This document shows positions 10,479 to 18,086 of a DNA stretch of 64,000 bases, piece after piece. Under the pieces are notes generated by a model, which worked only from the letters and a program-made list of their open reading frames with translations, searched no databases and had not been told where the DNA came from. The DNA is from Lysobacter daejeonensis GH1-9 (GTDB taxonomy: Bacteria; Pseudomonadota; Gammaproteobacteria; Xanthomonadales; Xanthomonadaceae). The translations under genes and the position numbers were made by a program. The DNA lies in the NCBI RefSeq assembly GCF_000768355.1, contig NZ_AVPU01000014.1, positions 21,109 to 85,108 on the forward strand, written 5' to 3'. The stretch's first letter is position 1. Every line of letters starts with the position of its first letter.

Positions 10479-11420
10479 TCAGCCCCGCACGTCGGCCTGA
10501 TGTTCCAGGAACCACCGGTAGGTCTGCTCGATGCCCTCGCGCAGGCCGATCCTGGCCTGCCAGCCCAGCGCATGCAGGCGGCTCACGTCCATCAGCTTGC
10601 GCGGGGTGCCGTCGGGCTTGCTGGTGTCGCTGACGATGGCGCCCGGGTACCCGGTGATGTCCTTCACCAGCTCGGTCAGCTCGCGGATGCTGATGTCCTC
10701 GCCCACGCCGATGTTGACGATGTCCTCGCCTTCGTAGGTTCTGGTCAGCTGCACCACGGCGTCGGCCAGGTCATCCACGTGCAGGAACTCGCGGCGCGGG
10801 GTGCCCGTGCCCCACATCACCACTTCGGCGTCGCCGCGCAGCTTGGCCTCGTGGAACTTGCGGATCAGCGCCGGCAGCACGTGTGAGTTGTTGAGGTCGA
10901 AGTTGTCGCCCGGGCCGTACAGGTTGGTGGGCATCAGGCTGATGGCGTTGAAACCGTACTGCCGGCGGTAGGCCTGGCACAGCTTGATGCCGGCGATCTT
11001 GGCGATGGCGTACCACTCGTTGGTCGGCTCCAGCGGGCCGGTGAGCAGGTACTCCTCCTTCAGCGGCTGCGGGGCCAGCTTGGGATAGATGCATGACGAG
11101 CCCAAGAACGTCAGCTTGGTGGCGCCGTGGCGGTAGGCGGCGTCGATGACGTTGTTCTGGATCTGCAGGTTCTGGAACAGGAAGTCGGCGGGGTAGGTGT
11201 TGTTGGCGTGGATACCGCCCACCTTGGCTGCGGCCAGGAACACGTACTCGGGCTTGTGCTGGGTGAAGAACGCCTCCACCGAGTCGCGGTCGCGCAGGTC
11301 CAGGCTGTCGCGGCCAGCCAGCAGCAGGTTGTCATAGCCCTCGGCCTGCAGGCGGCGGGTGATGGCACCGCCCACCAGTCCACGGTGGCCTGCGACGAAA
11401 ATACGGGCGTTGCGCTGCAT
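10479..11420 (-). CDS. fcl: GDP-L-fucose synthase
   Basis: A 313-aa SDR enzyme that converts GDP-4-keto-6-deoxymannose to GDP-L-fucose using NADPH. Features are the N-terminal [54 protein letters not shown] and the [20 protein letters not shown] segment with catalytic YxxxK. All are diagnostic of Fcl/WcaG. Its substrate derives from GDP-mannose made by ManC, encoded divergently at 11562. The GDP-mannose dehydratase (gmd) is not in this window. A TAGAAT -10-like box lies 32 bases upstream. Confidence 0.95.
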   Translation of the reverse strand: MQRNARIFVAGHRGLVGGAITRRLQAEGYDNLLLAGRDSLDLRDRDSVEAFFTQHKPEYVFLAAAKVGGIHANNTYPADFLFQNLQIQNNVIDAAYRHGATKLTFLGSSCIYPKLAPQPLKEEYLLTGPLEPTNEWYAIAKIAGIKLCQAYRRQYGFNAISLMPTNLYGPGDNFDLNNSHVLPALIRKFHEAKLRGDAEVVMWGTGTPRREFLHVDDLADAVVQLTRTYEGEDIVNIGVGEDISIRELTELVKDITGYPGAIVSDTSKPDGTPRKLMDVSRLHALGWQARIGLREGIEQTYRWFLEHQADVRG

Positions 11421-11451
11421 GCGGTACGGTCCTGACGGTAAGGGGTCCGCT

Positions 11452-11457
11452 ATTCTA
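11452..11457 (-). promoter_or_regulatory. Candidate -10 box for fcl
   Basis: TAGAAT on the minus strand, 32 bases before the fcl start. The same hexamer precedes galU and the 22848 epimerase. No good -35 is visible, so confidence is limited. Confidence 0.35.
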
Positions 11458-11561
11458 GGGCGAGCCGCACCGTGGGTTGACGGATGCGAGACTTTTTTCC
11501 GCTACCGGTGGCCCTGGGTGCCGCTAGGCTATGCGCAGTTTTCTAGGAGTGAAGTGCACGC

Positions 11562-12959
11562 ATGATTCCTGTGATCCTGTCCGGCGGTTCGGGTACGCGC
11601 CTGTGGCCCCTGTCGCGTGAGGCGTTTCCCAAGCAGTTCCTGAGCCTGGTGGGCGAGGACTCCATGCTGCAGGCCACTTGGCAGCGGGTGGCGCCGCTGG
11701 CGTCGGCCGCGCCGATCGTGGTCGCCAACGAGGACCATCGCTTCATGGTGGCCGAGCAGTTGCGCGAGTCGGGTTGCGGCAAGGCGACCATCCTGCTGGA
11801 GCCGGTCGCGCGCAACACCGCGCCGGCGATTGCCGTGGCCGCGCTGGAAGCGATGGCCGGCGGCAACGACCCGCTGCTGCTGGTGCTGCCCTCCGACCAT
11901 GTCATCGTCAATGCCGAAGGCTTCCGCCAGGCGGCACAGGCCGCCGCGGGCGCCGCCGAGGACGGCGCGCTGATCACCTTCGGCATCGTGCCCACTGGCC
12001 CCGAGACGGGCTACGGCTACATCCTGGCCGAGATGGGCGAGGGCGTGCGCCGCGTCATCGAGTTTGTCGAGAAGCCCGACGCTGAGACCGCCAAGACCTA
12101 CGTGGCCAGCGGCGACTATTTCTGGAACAGCGGCATGTTCATGTTCCGCGCGTCGGTGTTCCTGGGCGAGCTGGCGGCGCACCAGCCGGCCATGCTGACC
12201 TCCTGCCGCGAGGCGCTGGCCAAGGCCCGCCGCGACGAGGACTTCGTGCGCCTGGACAAGGCCGCGTTCGCGGCCTCGCCGTCGGACTCCATCGACTACG
12301 CGGTGATGGAGAAGACCCAGGCCGCGGCCATCCTGCCCATCAACGTGGGCTGGAACGATGTGGGCAGCTGGTCGGCGCTGTGGGAAGTGGCCGAGCAGGA
12401 CGGCGACGGCAACGCGCACCACGGTGACGTGCTGGCGCAGGACTGCCGCAACACGCTGGCGTGGGGCGACGGCCGCCTGGTGGCCCTGCTGGGTCTGGAG
12501 GACGTGGTGGTGGTGGACACCGCCGACGCCGTGCTGGTGGCGCACAAGGACAAGGTGCAGGAGGTCAAGGGCATCGTGTCGTCGCTGAAGAAGCGCGGTC
12601 GCAGCGAGCCGACCTGGCACCGCAAGGTCTACCGGCCGTGGGGCAGCTACGACTCCATCGACATGGGCGAGCGTTTCCAGGTAAAACGCATCACGGTCAA
12701 GCCGGGCGCGTCGCTGAGCCTGCAGATGCACCACCACCGCGCCGAGCACTGGATCGTGGTCAGCGGTACCGGCCGCATCACCCGCGGCGACGAGGCCATC
12801 CTGCTGGCCGAGAACCAGAGCACCTACATCCCGCTGGGCGTGAAGCACCGCCTGGAAAACCCGGGCGTGGTGCCGCTGGAGTTGATCGAAGTGCAGTCGG
12901 GCAGCTACCTGGGCGAGGACGACATCGTCCGCTTCGAGGATGTGTACGGTCGCGGTTGA
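11562..12959 (+). CDS. manC: Mannose-1-phosphate guanylyltransferase / mannose-6-phosphate isomerase
   Basis: A 465-aa bifunctional enzyme (XanB/AlgA/ManC type). The N-terminal pyrophosphorylase domain shows LSGGSGTRLWPLSREAFPKQ, the GTP-binding signature, then FVEKPD and WNDVGSW. From about residue 350 a type-II phosphomannose isomerase cupin follows, with RPWGSYDSIDMGERFQVKRI and LQMHHHRAEHWIVVSGTGRI carrying the metal-binding His residues. It supplies GDP-mannose for exopolysaccharide and LPS and for fucose synthesis by the neighbouring fcl. Length is normal for the family. Start ATG is preceded by AGGAGTGAAG. Confidence 0.95.
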   Translation: MIPVILSGGSGTRLWPLSREAFPKQFLSLVGEDSMLQATWQRVAPLASAAPIVVANEDHRFMVAEQLRESGCGKATILLEPVARNTAPAIAVAALEAMAGGNDPLLLVLPSDHVIVNAEGFRQAAQAAAGAAEDGALITFGIVPTGPETGYGYILAEMGEGVRRVIEFVEKPDAETAKTYVASGDYFWNSGMFMFRASVFLGELAAHQPAMLTSCREALAKARRDEDFVRLDKAAFAASPSDSIDYAVMEKTQAAAILPINVGWNDVGSWSALWEVAEQDGDGNAHHGDVLAQDCRNTLAWGDGRLVALLGLEDVVVVDTADAVLVAHKDKVQEVKGIVSSLKKRGRSEPTWHRKVYRPWGSYDSIDMGERFQVKRITVKPGASLSLQMHHHRAEHWIVVSGTGRITRGDEAILLAENQSTYIPLGVKHRLENPGVVPLELIEVQSGSYLGEDDIVRFEDVYGRG

Positions 12960-12991
12960 GCCCGTTCGCAGGCCAACTGAAGGGGCGGCGT

Positions 12992-13945
12992 TTAGAGCGC
13001 CGCCTCAAGGTAGCGGATCACCTCGGGCAGCAGTTCGTAGCGGCGTGGGTACGCCAGTTCCAGCACCGGGATCCGGTTGCTGAGGCTGGCGGTCTTCGCG
13101 AACAGCTGGCTGACATTGGCCAGGTCGGACAGATCCAGTTGGAAGCCGTGGCAGGTAAGGGCCATGCAGGCTTCCTGTCCGAGCAGGCGCCGTGTGCTGA
13201 AGGCATCGGCTGGGGCGCCGAGTACAACGACGGCGTGCAGATGCTCGGGTGCGGCCGGGTCAACGTCGGTTATGTCGAGCCGGCGTTTGGCGCTGTAACC
13301 CGCCATGGGGCGGGTCTCCTCGGGGCCTTCGGCAAACAGCGAGCCCAGCGAATCGGGGAGCAGCCGCAGGCTGGGGTAGGTGGGCCAGGCGTAAACGCCA
13401 TCCTCCCGCACTTCGACGCGGGCGCCATCATCGGTGCGCAACGTGGCGCCCGTGGCGTGGCAGGCGCCGGCAAACGTGGATTTGCCGCGGCCGCTTTCGC
13501 CCAGGATCAGCACGCATTTGCCCGAGTGCAGGCGGATCAGCGCGCCATGCAGCATCAGCACTGCTTGTTGCGCCAGCAGCCGGGGAAGGGCTTGGTCCAG
13601 CAGCACGTGCCGGACTGCGTCCTCGCAGGCCCCCGGCCAGGCGGAGACATGCACTTGATGGTCCGGTGTGGCCAGGATGGTCGCCACCCCGGGGAATTCC
13701 ATCAGATAGCCCTCGCTGCAGCGCGCGCAGGTGAGCTGCGTGCCGTGGTCAGGGTCCGTGAAATCGTGGCGCCAGCGGATATCGGTACGTTGCGCGCAGG
13801 GCGTCACCGGCGCGGTGACGATATGAAAGCGGTAATGGGCGCCAGTAGGGGCAATCGGAAGCTCGGGCAACACGAAGCCCGCGGCGACGGCATCGCCGGC
13901 AAACAGGAATTGATGCGGCATAGACGGCCACCAAGTGGCCTCCAT
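12992..13945 (-). CDS. HPr-kinase-like lasso peptide kinase
   Basis: A 317-aa protein with a P-loop of HPr serine kinase type (LILGESGRGKSTFAGACH, residues about 147-164) followed by TDDGARVE, which matches the catalytic Asp region of HprK. The first 130 residues are a variable domain with CARC. Kinases of this type occur in lasso peptide clusters, and in the paeninodin system the enzyme phosphorylates the precursor's C-terminal Ser. Here it follows the precursor and cyclase on the same strand, so precursor phosphorylation is the likely role. ATG 13921 is an alternative start; neither start has a clear ribosome site, and a GC hairpin ends 7 bases upstream. Confidence 0.8.
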   Translation of the reverse strand: MEATWWPSMPHQFLFAGDAVAAGFVLPELPIAPTGAHYRFHIVTAPVTPCAQRTDIRWRHDFTDPDHGTQLTCARCSEGYLMEFPGVATILATPDHQVHVSAWPGACEDAVRHVLLDQALPRLLAQQAVLMLHGALIRLHSGKCVLILGESGRGKSTFAGACHATGATLRTDDGARVEVREDGVYAWPTYPSLRLLPDSLGSLFAEGPEETRPMAGYSAKRRLDITDVDPAAPEHLHAVVVLGAPADAFSTRRLLGQEACMALTCHGFQLDLSDLANVSQLFAKTASLSNRIPVLELAYPRRYELLPEVIRYLEAAL

Positions 13946-13952
13946 GAAGCAG

Positions 13953-13976
13953 TGGCGGGCCTTCCCCTTCCCGCCA
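13953..13976 (-). repeat. Hairpin between precursor and kinase genes
   Basis: TGGCGGG and CCCGCCA form a 7-bp GC stem around a 10-base loop, ending 7 bases before the kinase ATG. Without a T-tract it is more likely a transcript-stabilising or partial-attenuation element than a full terminator. It may keep kinase expression below precursor expression. Confidence 0.5.
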
Positions 13977-13992
13977 GTGCGATTATGGGTTC

Positions 13993-14008
13993 AGCACTTT
14001 CCAGTGCT
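13993..14008 (-). repeat. Hairpin at precursor stop codon
   Basis: AGCACT, loop GGAA, AGTGCT: a perfect 6-bp stem with a GNRA loop beginning at the last base of the precursor TAA. This fits the 3' processing or stabilising hairpins often found just after RiPP precursor genes. Confidence 0.55.
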
Positions 14009-14181
14009 TATGGGCGGGTCTGCCAGGAATTGCTGGTTTCCTGGCCCTTGCCAACCTTTCCGGCGACTGATGCGGCGCTGGTCAGGTCGCGGACGTGGCC
14101 AAACTCCGACATGGCGGGGGCGACGTATTGGGCACGCGCCGACTTGGTGACGTAGGGCGGCTGATCTTGTTGTACCGACAT
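14008..14181 (-). CDS. Lasso-type RiPP precursor peptide
   Basis: A 57-aa peptide between the cyclase and kinase genes, with an AGGGGA ribosome site 8 bases before its ATG. Residues 19-34 read YVAPAMSEFGHVRDLT, matching the lasso leader motif YxxPxLxxxGx5T bound by the PqqD-like B1 protein, with Met in place of Leu. The C-terminal part is SAASVA then GKVGKGQETSNSWQTRP. The only acid after the leader Thr is Glu48. A Gly41-Glu48 ring would have 8 members and an Ala40-Glu48 ring 9. Either places the cleavage site 6-7 residues after the conserved Thr instead of the usual two. Gene and leader are well supported; the mature structure is uncertain. Confidence 0.85.
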   Translation of the reverse strand: MSVQQDQPPYVTKSARAQYVAPAMSEFGHVRDLTSAASVAGKVGKGQETSNSWQTRP

Positions 14182-14208
14182 TGCTCAATCCCCTGATTTG
14201 AGTTCTTC

Positions 14209-14228
14209 GTCACAAATATTAGCGTGAC
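14209..14228 (-). promoter_or_regulatory. AT-rich palindrome upstream of precursor gene
   Basis: In the 47-base gap before the precursor, GTCAC and GTGAC flank a 10-base AT-rich spacer that contains TAATAT, a good -10 hexamer. This may be an internal promoter with an operator, giving the precursor its own transcription. No convincing -35 was found. Confidence 0.4.
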
Positions 14229-16184
14229 TCAGTTCTCAAAAGCGAGTGTTCTTTGAACTTTGGCCTGCGTCTGGCCCGGGGATGATTGCCGATCCAGCCA
14301 GTTGGCCAGCGTGGCAAGGTTGAACAGCAAGGCCCAATCGTCGGAGTCGGCTGCGGCCTGCAACGGGGTGGCCAAGGCTTGGGCGATTGCCTGCGGCGCA
14401 ACGTAGGGACGCAGCAACTCCTGCTGTGCCTGCAGGCGCTCCACGACGTCCCGGTGATGCCGTTGCAGCAGCGCTTGGGTTCGCGCCCAACCCAGATGCT
14501 GCTTGTCCTGTCGCCGCAGGACCAGTTCTGGCAAGCGCCCCACCATCGCCCGGCGCAGCACGGCCTTGGTCCAGCCCCCCTGCAGGCGCTGCCGGTCTGG
14601 CAGGTTGAGGTAAAAGCCGAGGCAATGCCGGTCCAGAAACGGGTGCAGGGGCTGGATCCCGTGGCTGGCGGCCACCCGGTGGTACCGCTCCACACCCACC
14701 GTCAGGAAGGGGTGGTCAAGAGCCTCCTCGGCCTCCGCGCGGGCAGACCAATGCGGCATTCGTGCGGTCCAGTGGTCCAGCCCATCCAGCCGGGCGGGCA
14801 GGTCTACGTGGTGCGCAAAGTCCGGATGGATGATGCCGTCGGTTTCATCCGTCGAGTGGGAAGCGCTGGGGCGCCACCCCTGCCTCAGTGTCCGCGCCCA
14901 ATCCGGCACCACGGCTCGGCGCACGACCTGCAGGAACTGCTGGGACGCCGTCGGCCCCATGGGGTAGGTCCGCGCCAGCCCTTGGACGTTGCGCCAGGTT
15001 TCCAGCACATGCCCGCGGCGCAGCCGCCGTGCCAGGCCATTGCCCACGAGGAATGGCATGTCACCGTCAACGCCGTCCAGGACGCCTTCCTCGCCATCCG
15101 CGGCGGCGGCGAAGTAAGGCGCATGCAACGGCAGCATCATCGCGTCGAATGGCTCTTCGCACTGCCAGGCGTGTTGCCACGTGGCGTCGGCGATAGCGCC
15201 GACGGACGCATGGTCCAGCAGCCGCGGGGCGAACCCGTTGAGCCTGAGCATCGCGTGCACGGCGCGGGTTTCGCTATTGGGTGATCGACTGTCGACCAGC
15301 GAATACGTGCGCAGCGGCCCCATCCCCGTGGAACGCAATTCCGCGGCGGCCAGGGCGGCCAGGGTGGACGAGTCCATTCCGCCGCTGACCATTGCACCGG
15401 CGCGATGACCGGCCAGGTGGTGCCTGACGGCCGCCTGGAGCGCATCGCGCAAAGCCTCGGCCCACTCGTCGTCGCTGCGGGCGACGCTGGACGCGGGCTC
15501 ATCGGCCAGTGACCAGTACCGCTGGCGACGGGCTCCATCGCGGTCCACCAGCACACAGTGCGCTGGGGGCAGGCGCTGCACGTGTGCGTGGAAGGTGGAG
15601 GTCTTGTCGATGCCTTCCAGTTGGGTGACCAGGAAGTCGGCGATGCGGGCTTCGTTCAAATCCCGCGGCACGCGCGGGTGGGCAAGTACGGCGCGTGCGC
15701 TGGAAGCAAACGCCAGCAATCGCCCGTGGGTCAGGTGCAGATACAGGGGGCGGATGCCCATCCGATCGCGGGCGAGGAATATGACCTGCCGCCGCGGGTC
15801 ATGCACGGCAAACGCGAACTCGCCATCCAAGTGCTGGAGTGCATGTTCTCGCCAGTGCTGCCATGCGCGCAGGATGAGCGCGGCGTCATTGTTGGTGTCA
15901 GGGTGGTGCGCCGGAACACCCAGTCGCTTGGCGAGGGCAGTTTTGTCCCGCAGGTGTGCATCGGCCACCACCACACAGCCGCTGGTGGGGTCGCGGGCAA
16001 TGCCACGCTGTTCGGCGTGCCGTGGCTGCTTGGCCCACTGCACCTCGGCCAGGGCCGCATGGGGGCTCACCTCCTGCGTCGCGACGGACCAGGGAGTCAG
16101 CGCAAGGGCCCCCTGCATGGCCGCCAGTTCGTCCGGTGCCACCACTTGGCCGTCGATGTGGATGAAGCCGCAGATGCCGCGCAT
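14229..16184 (-). CDS. Lasso peptide cyclase, asparagine synthase-like (C protein)
   Basis: A 651-aa homologue of asparagine synthetase B. The synthetase domain has the ATP-pyrophosphatase loop SGGMDSSTLAALAAAEL (about residue 268), which adenylates the acidic ring residue in lasso cyclases. The N-terminal glutaminase-like domain starts MRGICGF: Arg stands where the catalytic Cys2 should be, so glutamine hydrolysis is unlikely, as in lasso C proteins. It precedes the precursor on the same strand by 47 bases. Its start lies 33 bases from the divergent nucleotidyltransferase. With the PqqD-like and transglutaminase-like genes nearby, a macrolactam-forming role is well supported. Confidence 0.9.
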   Translation of the reverse strand: MRGICGFIHIDGQVVAPDELAAMQGALALTPWSVATQEVSPHAALAEVQWAKQPRHAEQRGIARDPTSGCVVVADAHLRDKTALAKRLGVPAHHPDTNNDAALILRAWQHWREHALQHLDGEFAFAVHDPRRQVIFLARDRMGIRPLYLHLTHGRLLAFASSARAVLAHPRVPRDLNEARIADFLVTQLEGIDKTSTFHAHVQRLPPAHCVLVDRDGARRQRYWSLADEPASSVARSDDEWAEALRDALQAAVRHHLAGHRAGAMVSGGMDSSTLAALAAAELRSTGMGPLRTYSLVDSRSPNSETRAVHAMLRLNGFAPRLLDHASVGAIADATWQHAWQCEEPFDAMMLPLHAPYFAAAADGEEGVLDGVDGDMPFLVGNGLARRLRRGHVLETWRNVQGLARTYPMGPTASQQFLQVVRRAVVPDWARTLRQGWRPSASHSTDETDGIIHPDFAHHVDLPARLDGLDHWTARMPHWSARAEAEEALDHPFLTVGVERYHRVAASHGIQPLHPFLDRHCLGFYLNLPDRQRLQGGWTKAVLRRAMVGRLPELVLRRQDKQHLGWARTQALLQRHHRDVVERLQAQQELLRPYVAPQAIAQALATPLQAAADSDDWALLFNLATLANWLDRQSSPGQTQAKVQRTLAFEN

Positions 16185-16217
16185 GGTCGTGGGGAGGTGC
16201 CTGTTAGTATCAGTGTG

Positions 16218-17342
16218 ATGGATTTCTCACTTCCCGTCGCTGATGCCGGCCGTGAATGGCTGGCCGCCCTCATCCGGGGTGGGCCGTCATTGCCCGCGAC
16301 GCCCGGGCTTGGAGCCGATTCGCTGCTGTGGCTCGCCCAGGAGGAGGGCGTTGTCAGTCTGGCCGCGGAGCGTCTGTCCGCGTGGGGGAGCGACGGCGAT
16401 CTGCTGGCGGTGTTTTCCGCCGCGAGCCGCCGTGAGGTGGCCTTGGCGATGTTGCGGCACGCTGAATGCCAGCAGTTGCTGGCATTCCTGCGGGAGCGGG
16501 ATGTGCCTGCTTTATTGCTGAAAGGCTCGGCGTTGGCGTGGTGGCTGTATCCCGCGCCGCATCAGCGCGAATGCAGCGATATCGATCTGTTGTTGCCGTC
16601 GCGGCACGTGGTGGATTCGCTTGCGCGGGATCTGAAGGCCTTGGGGTACGACCTGGGCTATACGCAGGGAACGCGTGCGTACGAGCGCGTGTGTCGCAAG
16701 GCGTTGTCCCCGTCGCTGCAGTTGGACTTGGATCTGCACTGGGGCCTCAACAATGCGCCCGTGTTTGCCGATGCATTGCCCACGCAGGCGCTGTGGGATG
16801 CGGCCATTCCGTTGCCGGCCCTGGCCCCCAATGCGCGGGCGCTGGCGCCTCACCATGCGTTGCTGCATGCCTGCATGCACCGCGCCATCAACCTCTACAC
16901 CGGTGTGGGCGACCGGCTGAAATGGCTGTACGACGTGCACCTGTTGGCACTGCACCTGCAGCCCGAGGAATGGCAGGTACTTCAGACCACATGCCGCGAG
17001 CGGCAACTGGCAGGGGTCTGCCTCTCGGCGCTCCGAGCGGCCGAGCGTTGGTTTGGTCCGGCCGCACCCGCCGCTGTATTGGACGAGTTGGGTTCCCTGC
17101 CCATTGGCACGGGCGTGGATGGCGCCCGGCTCAGTGATTGGCGCTACATGCACCGGATGAACCTGCGGGCGCTGCCGTCCACTTGGGCCCGGATGGATTG
17201 GCTGGTCCGCAAGTTGTTTCCGGAGACGGGCCACTTGCGCGAGATGTACGGCGCGGACCGATCACGCATGGGGCTTTGGTGGGCCCGTGTACGACAGTTG
17301 GGCGGCAGGTTGGCCCTGTCAGGTCGACGCCTCAGTCGCTGA
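16218..17342 (+). CDS. Nucleotidyltransferase of the lasso cluster
   Basis: A 374-aa protein of the NTP_transf_5 type. The core reads LLLKGSALAWWLYPAP followed by ECSDIDLLLP, i.e. the GS and DxD residues of the pol-beta nucleotidyltransferase fold; two-thirds of the way along, LAPHHALLHACMHRAINLY is a family helix. ATG 16218 is adopted, with GTG 16215 also possible. Similar genes accompany HPr-like kinases in lasso clusters of Firmicutes and Proteobacteria, where they are thought to decorate the peptide. It is divergent from the cyclase and overlaps B2 tail to tail by 11 bases. Exact chemistry unknown. Confidence 0.82.
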   Translation: MDFSLPVADAGREWLAALIRGGPSLPATPGLGADSLLWLAQEEGVVSLAAERLSAWGSDGDLLAVFSAASRREVALAMLRHAECQQLLAFLRERDVPALLLKGSALAWWLYPAPHQRECSDIDLLLPSRHVVDSLARDLKALGYDLGYTQGTRAYERVCRKALSPSLQLDLDLHWGLNNAPVFADALPTQALWDAAIPLPALAPNARALAPHHALLHACMHRAINLYTGVGDRLKWLYDVHLLALHLQPEEWQVLQTTCRERQLAGVCLSALRAAERWFGPAAPAAVLDELGSLPIGTGVDGARLSDWRYMHRMNLRALPSTWARMDWLVRKLFPETGHLREMYGADRSRMGLWWARVRQLGGRLALSGRRLSR

Positions 17343-17775
17343 ACCGGACCAGTTCGGGCGGCAGTTGGCGATGCTGGGCTAGGGGAATGCCCTGCAGCTC
17401 GATCCAGGCGTGGGCATCCAGGTTGGCATCTCCCGGCTGGGCTCCAATTACGAGCTCCGCGGGAAGTCCTCGGCGGCGCAGCCACCAATGCACCAGCAAG
17501 GCCTGACGCAGGCAAGTGTTGGCATACAGGCCGCGCTTGCCTGCAATGGCGGCGAGTTGGGCCAGCCGTTCGGCCCGCTGCATGTCGAGCGCGTCGGGCA
17601 GGCGTGGCGATGCGAGCCCGCGCAGCCGCCCCAGGCTCCGCCGGGTGGCTTGGAGGCCGCGAGCGCGCAAGTGCAGGTCCACGATGGGGAGCAGCAGGGT
17701 TAGCGCCGCCAGTTGCCACTTCTCCTGCCAGGACAGCGCCAGAACGCGGCGGACGGGATGAACGGACTCAGGCAT
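17332..17775 (-). CDS. Lasso peptide leader protease B2 (transglutaminase-like)
   Basis: A 147-aa protein of the Transglut_core3 family. The catalytic Cys lies in YANTCLRQALLVHWWLRRRG and the catalytic His in DAHAWIELQG; these residues remove the leader in split B1/B2 lasso systems. A hydrophobic N-terminal helix (LAALTLLLPIVDLHLRARG) is typical. Its start overlaps the B1 stop by 8 bases, indicating translational coupling, and together they match the full-length B protein of other lasso clusters. Length is normal for B2. Confidence 0.9.
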   Translation of the reverse strand: MPESVHPVRRVLALSWQEKWQLAALTLLLPIVDLHLRARGLQATRRSLGRLRGLASPRLPDALDMQRAERLAQLAAIAGKRGLYANTCLRQALLVHWWLRRRGLPAELVIGAQPGDANLDAHAWIELQGIPLAQHRQLPPELVRFSD

Positions 17776-18061
17776 CCAGGGTCAACAGACCGGCTTCGGC
17801 GAGTTGCGCCACCAGGGTGAGCATGTCCTGGGCCAGTTGGTCCGCGCCGACCTCGTATTCCTGCAAGACCGCCTGGTGCGCGGCCTGCAGGCTGGGGTTG
17901 GCGGTCAGCAACTGCCAGACACGCGTCCCCACGGCATTCAGGCCAAAATAGCGCTCGCTGCGCAGATCCAGAAGCACCGACTCGGTGCCTGTAACCTGCA
18001 TGCGGACGTCAGGCGACAGGTGGGCGTTTGACGCCATCGTGGGCGACAGGGGGAAGGGCAT
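17768..18061 (-). CDS. PqqD-like leader recognition protein B1
   Basis: A 97-aa PqqD-fold RiPP recognition element. Diagnostic segments are VLLDLRSERYFGLNAVGTRVWQLL and an acidic helical tail ending AEAGLLTLDA. It binds the leader motif of the precursor and hands it to B2 and the cyclase. ATG 18061 is chosen; GTG 18067 and ATG 18037 are also open, and none has a strong ribosome site. Only 25 bases separate it from the divergent exporter start, so at least one of the two promoters must lie inside a coding region. Confidence 0.87.
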   Translation of the reverse strand: MPFPLSPTMASNAHLSPDVRMQVTGTESVLLDLRSERYFGLNAVGTRVWQLLTANPSLQAAHQAVLQEYEVGADQLAQDMLTLVAQLAEAGLLTLDA

Positions 18062-18086
18062 GGTCACGATCGAAGGGGCGCAATAA

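Noticed and set aside
12461..14155. 564-aa plus-strand ORF
   Set aside because: Shadow of manC and antisense to the lasso kinase; no coherent domain.
13991..14188. 65-aa minus-strand ORF in the precursor gap
   Set aside because: It is out of frame with the 57-aa peptide that carries the lasso leader motif and has no ribosome site of its own.
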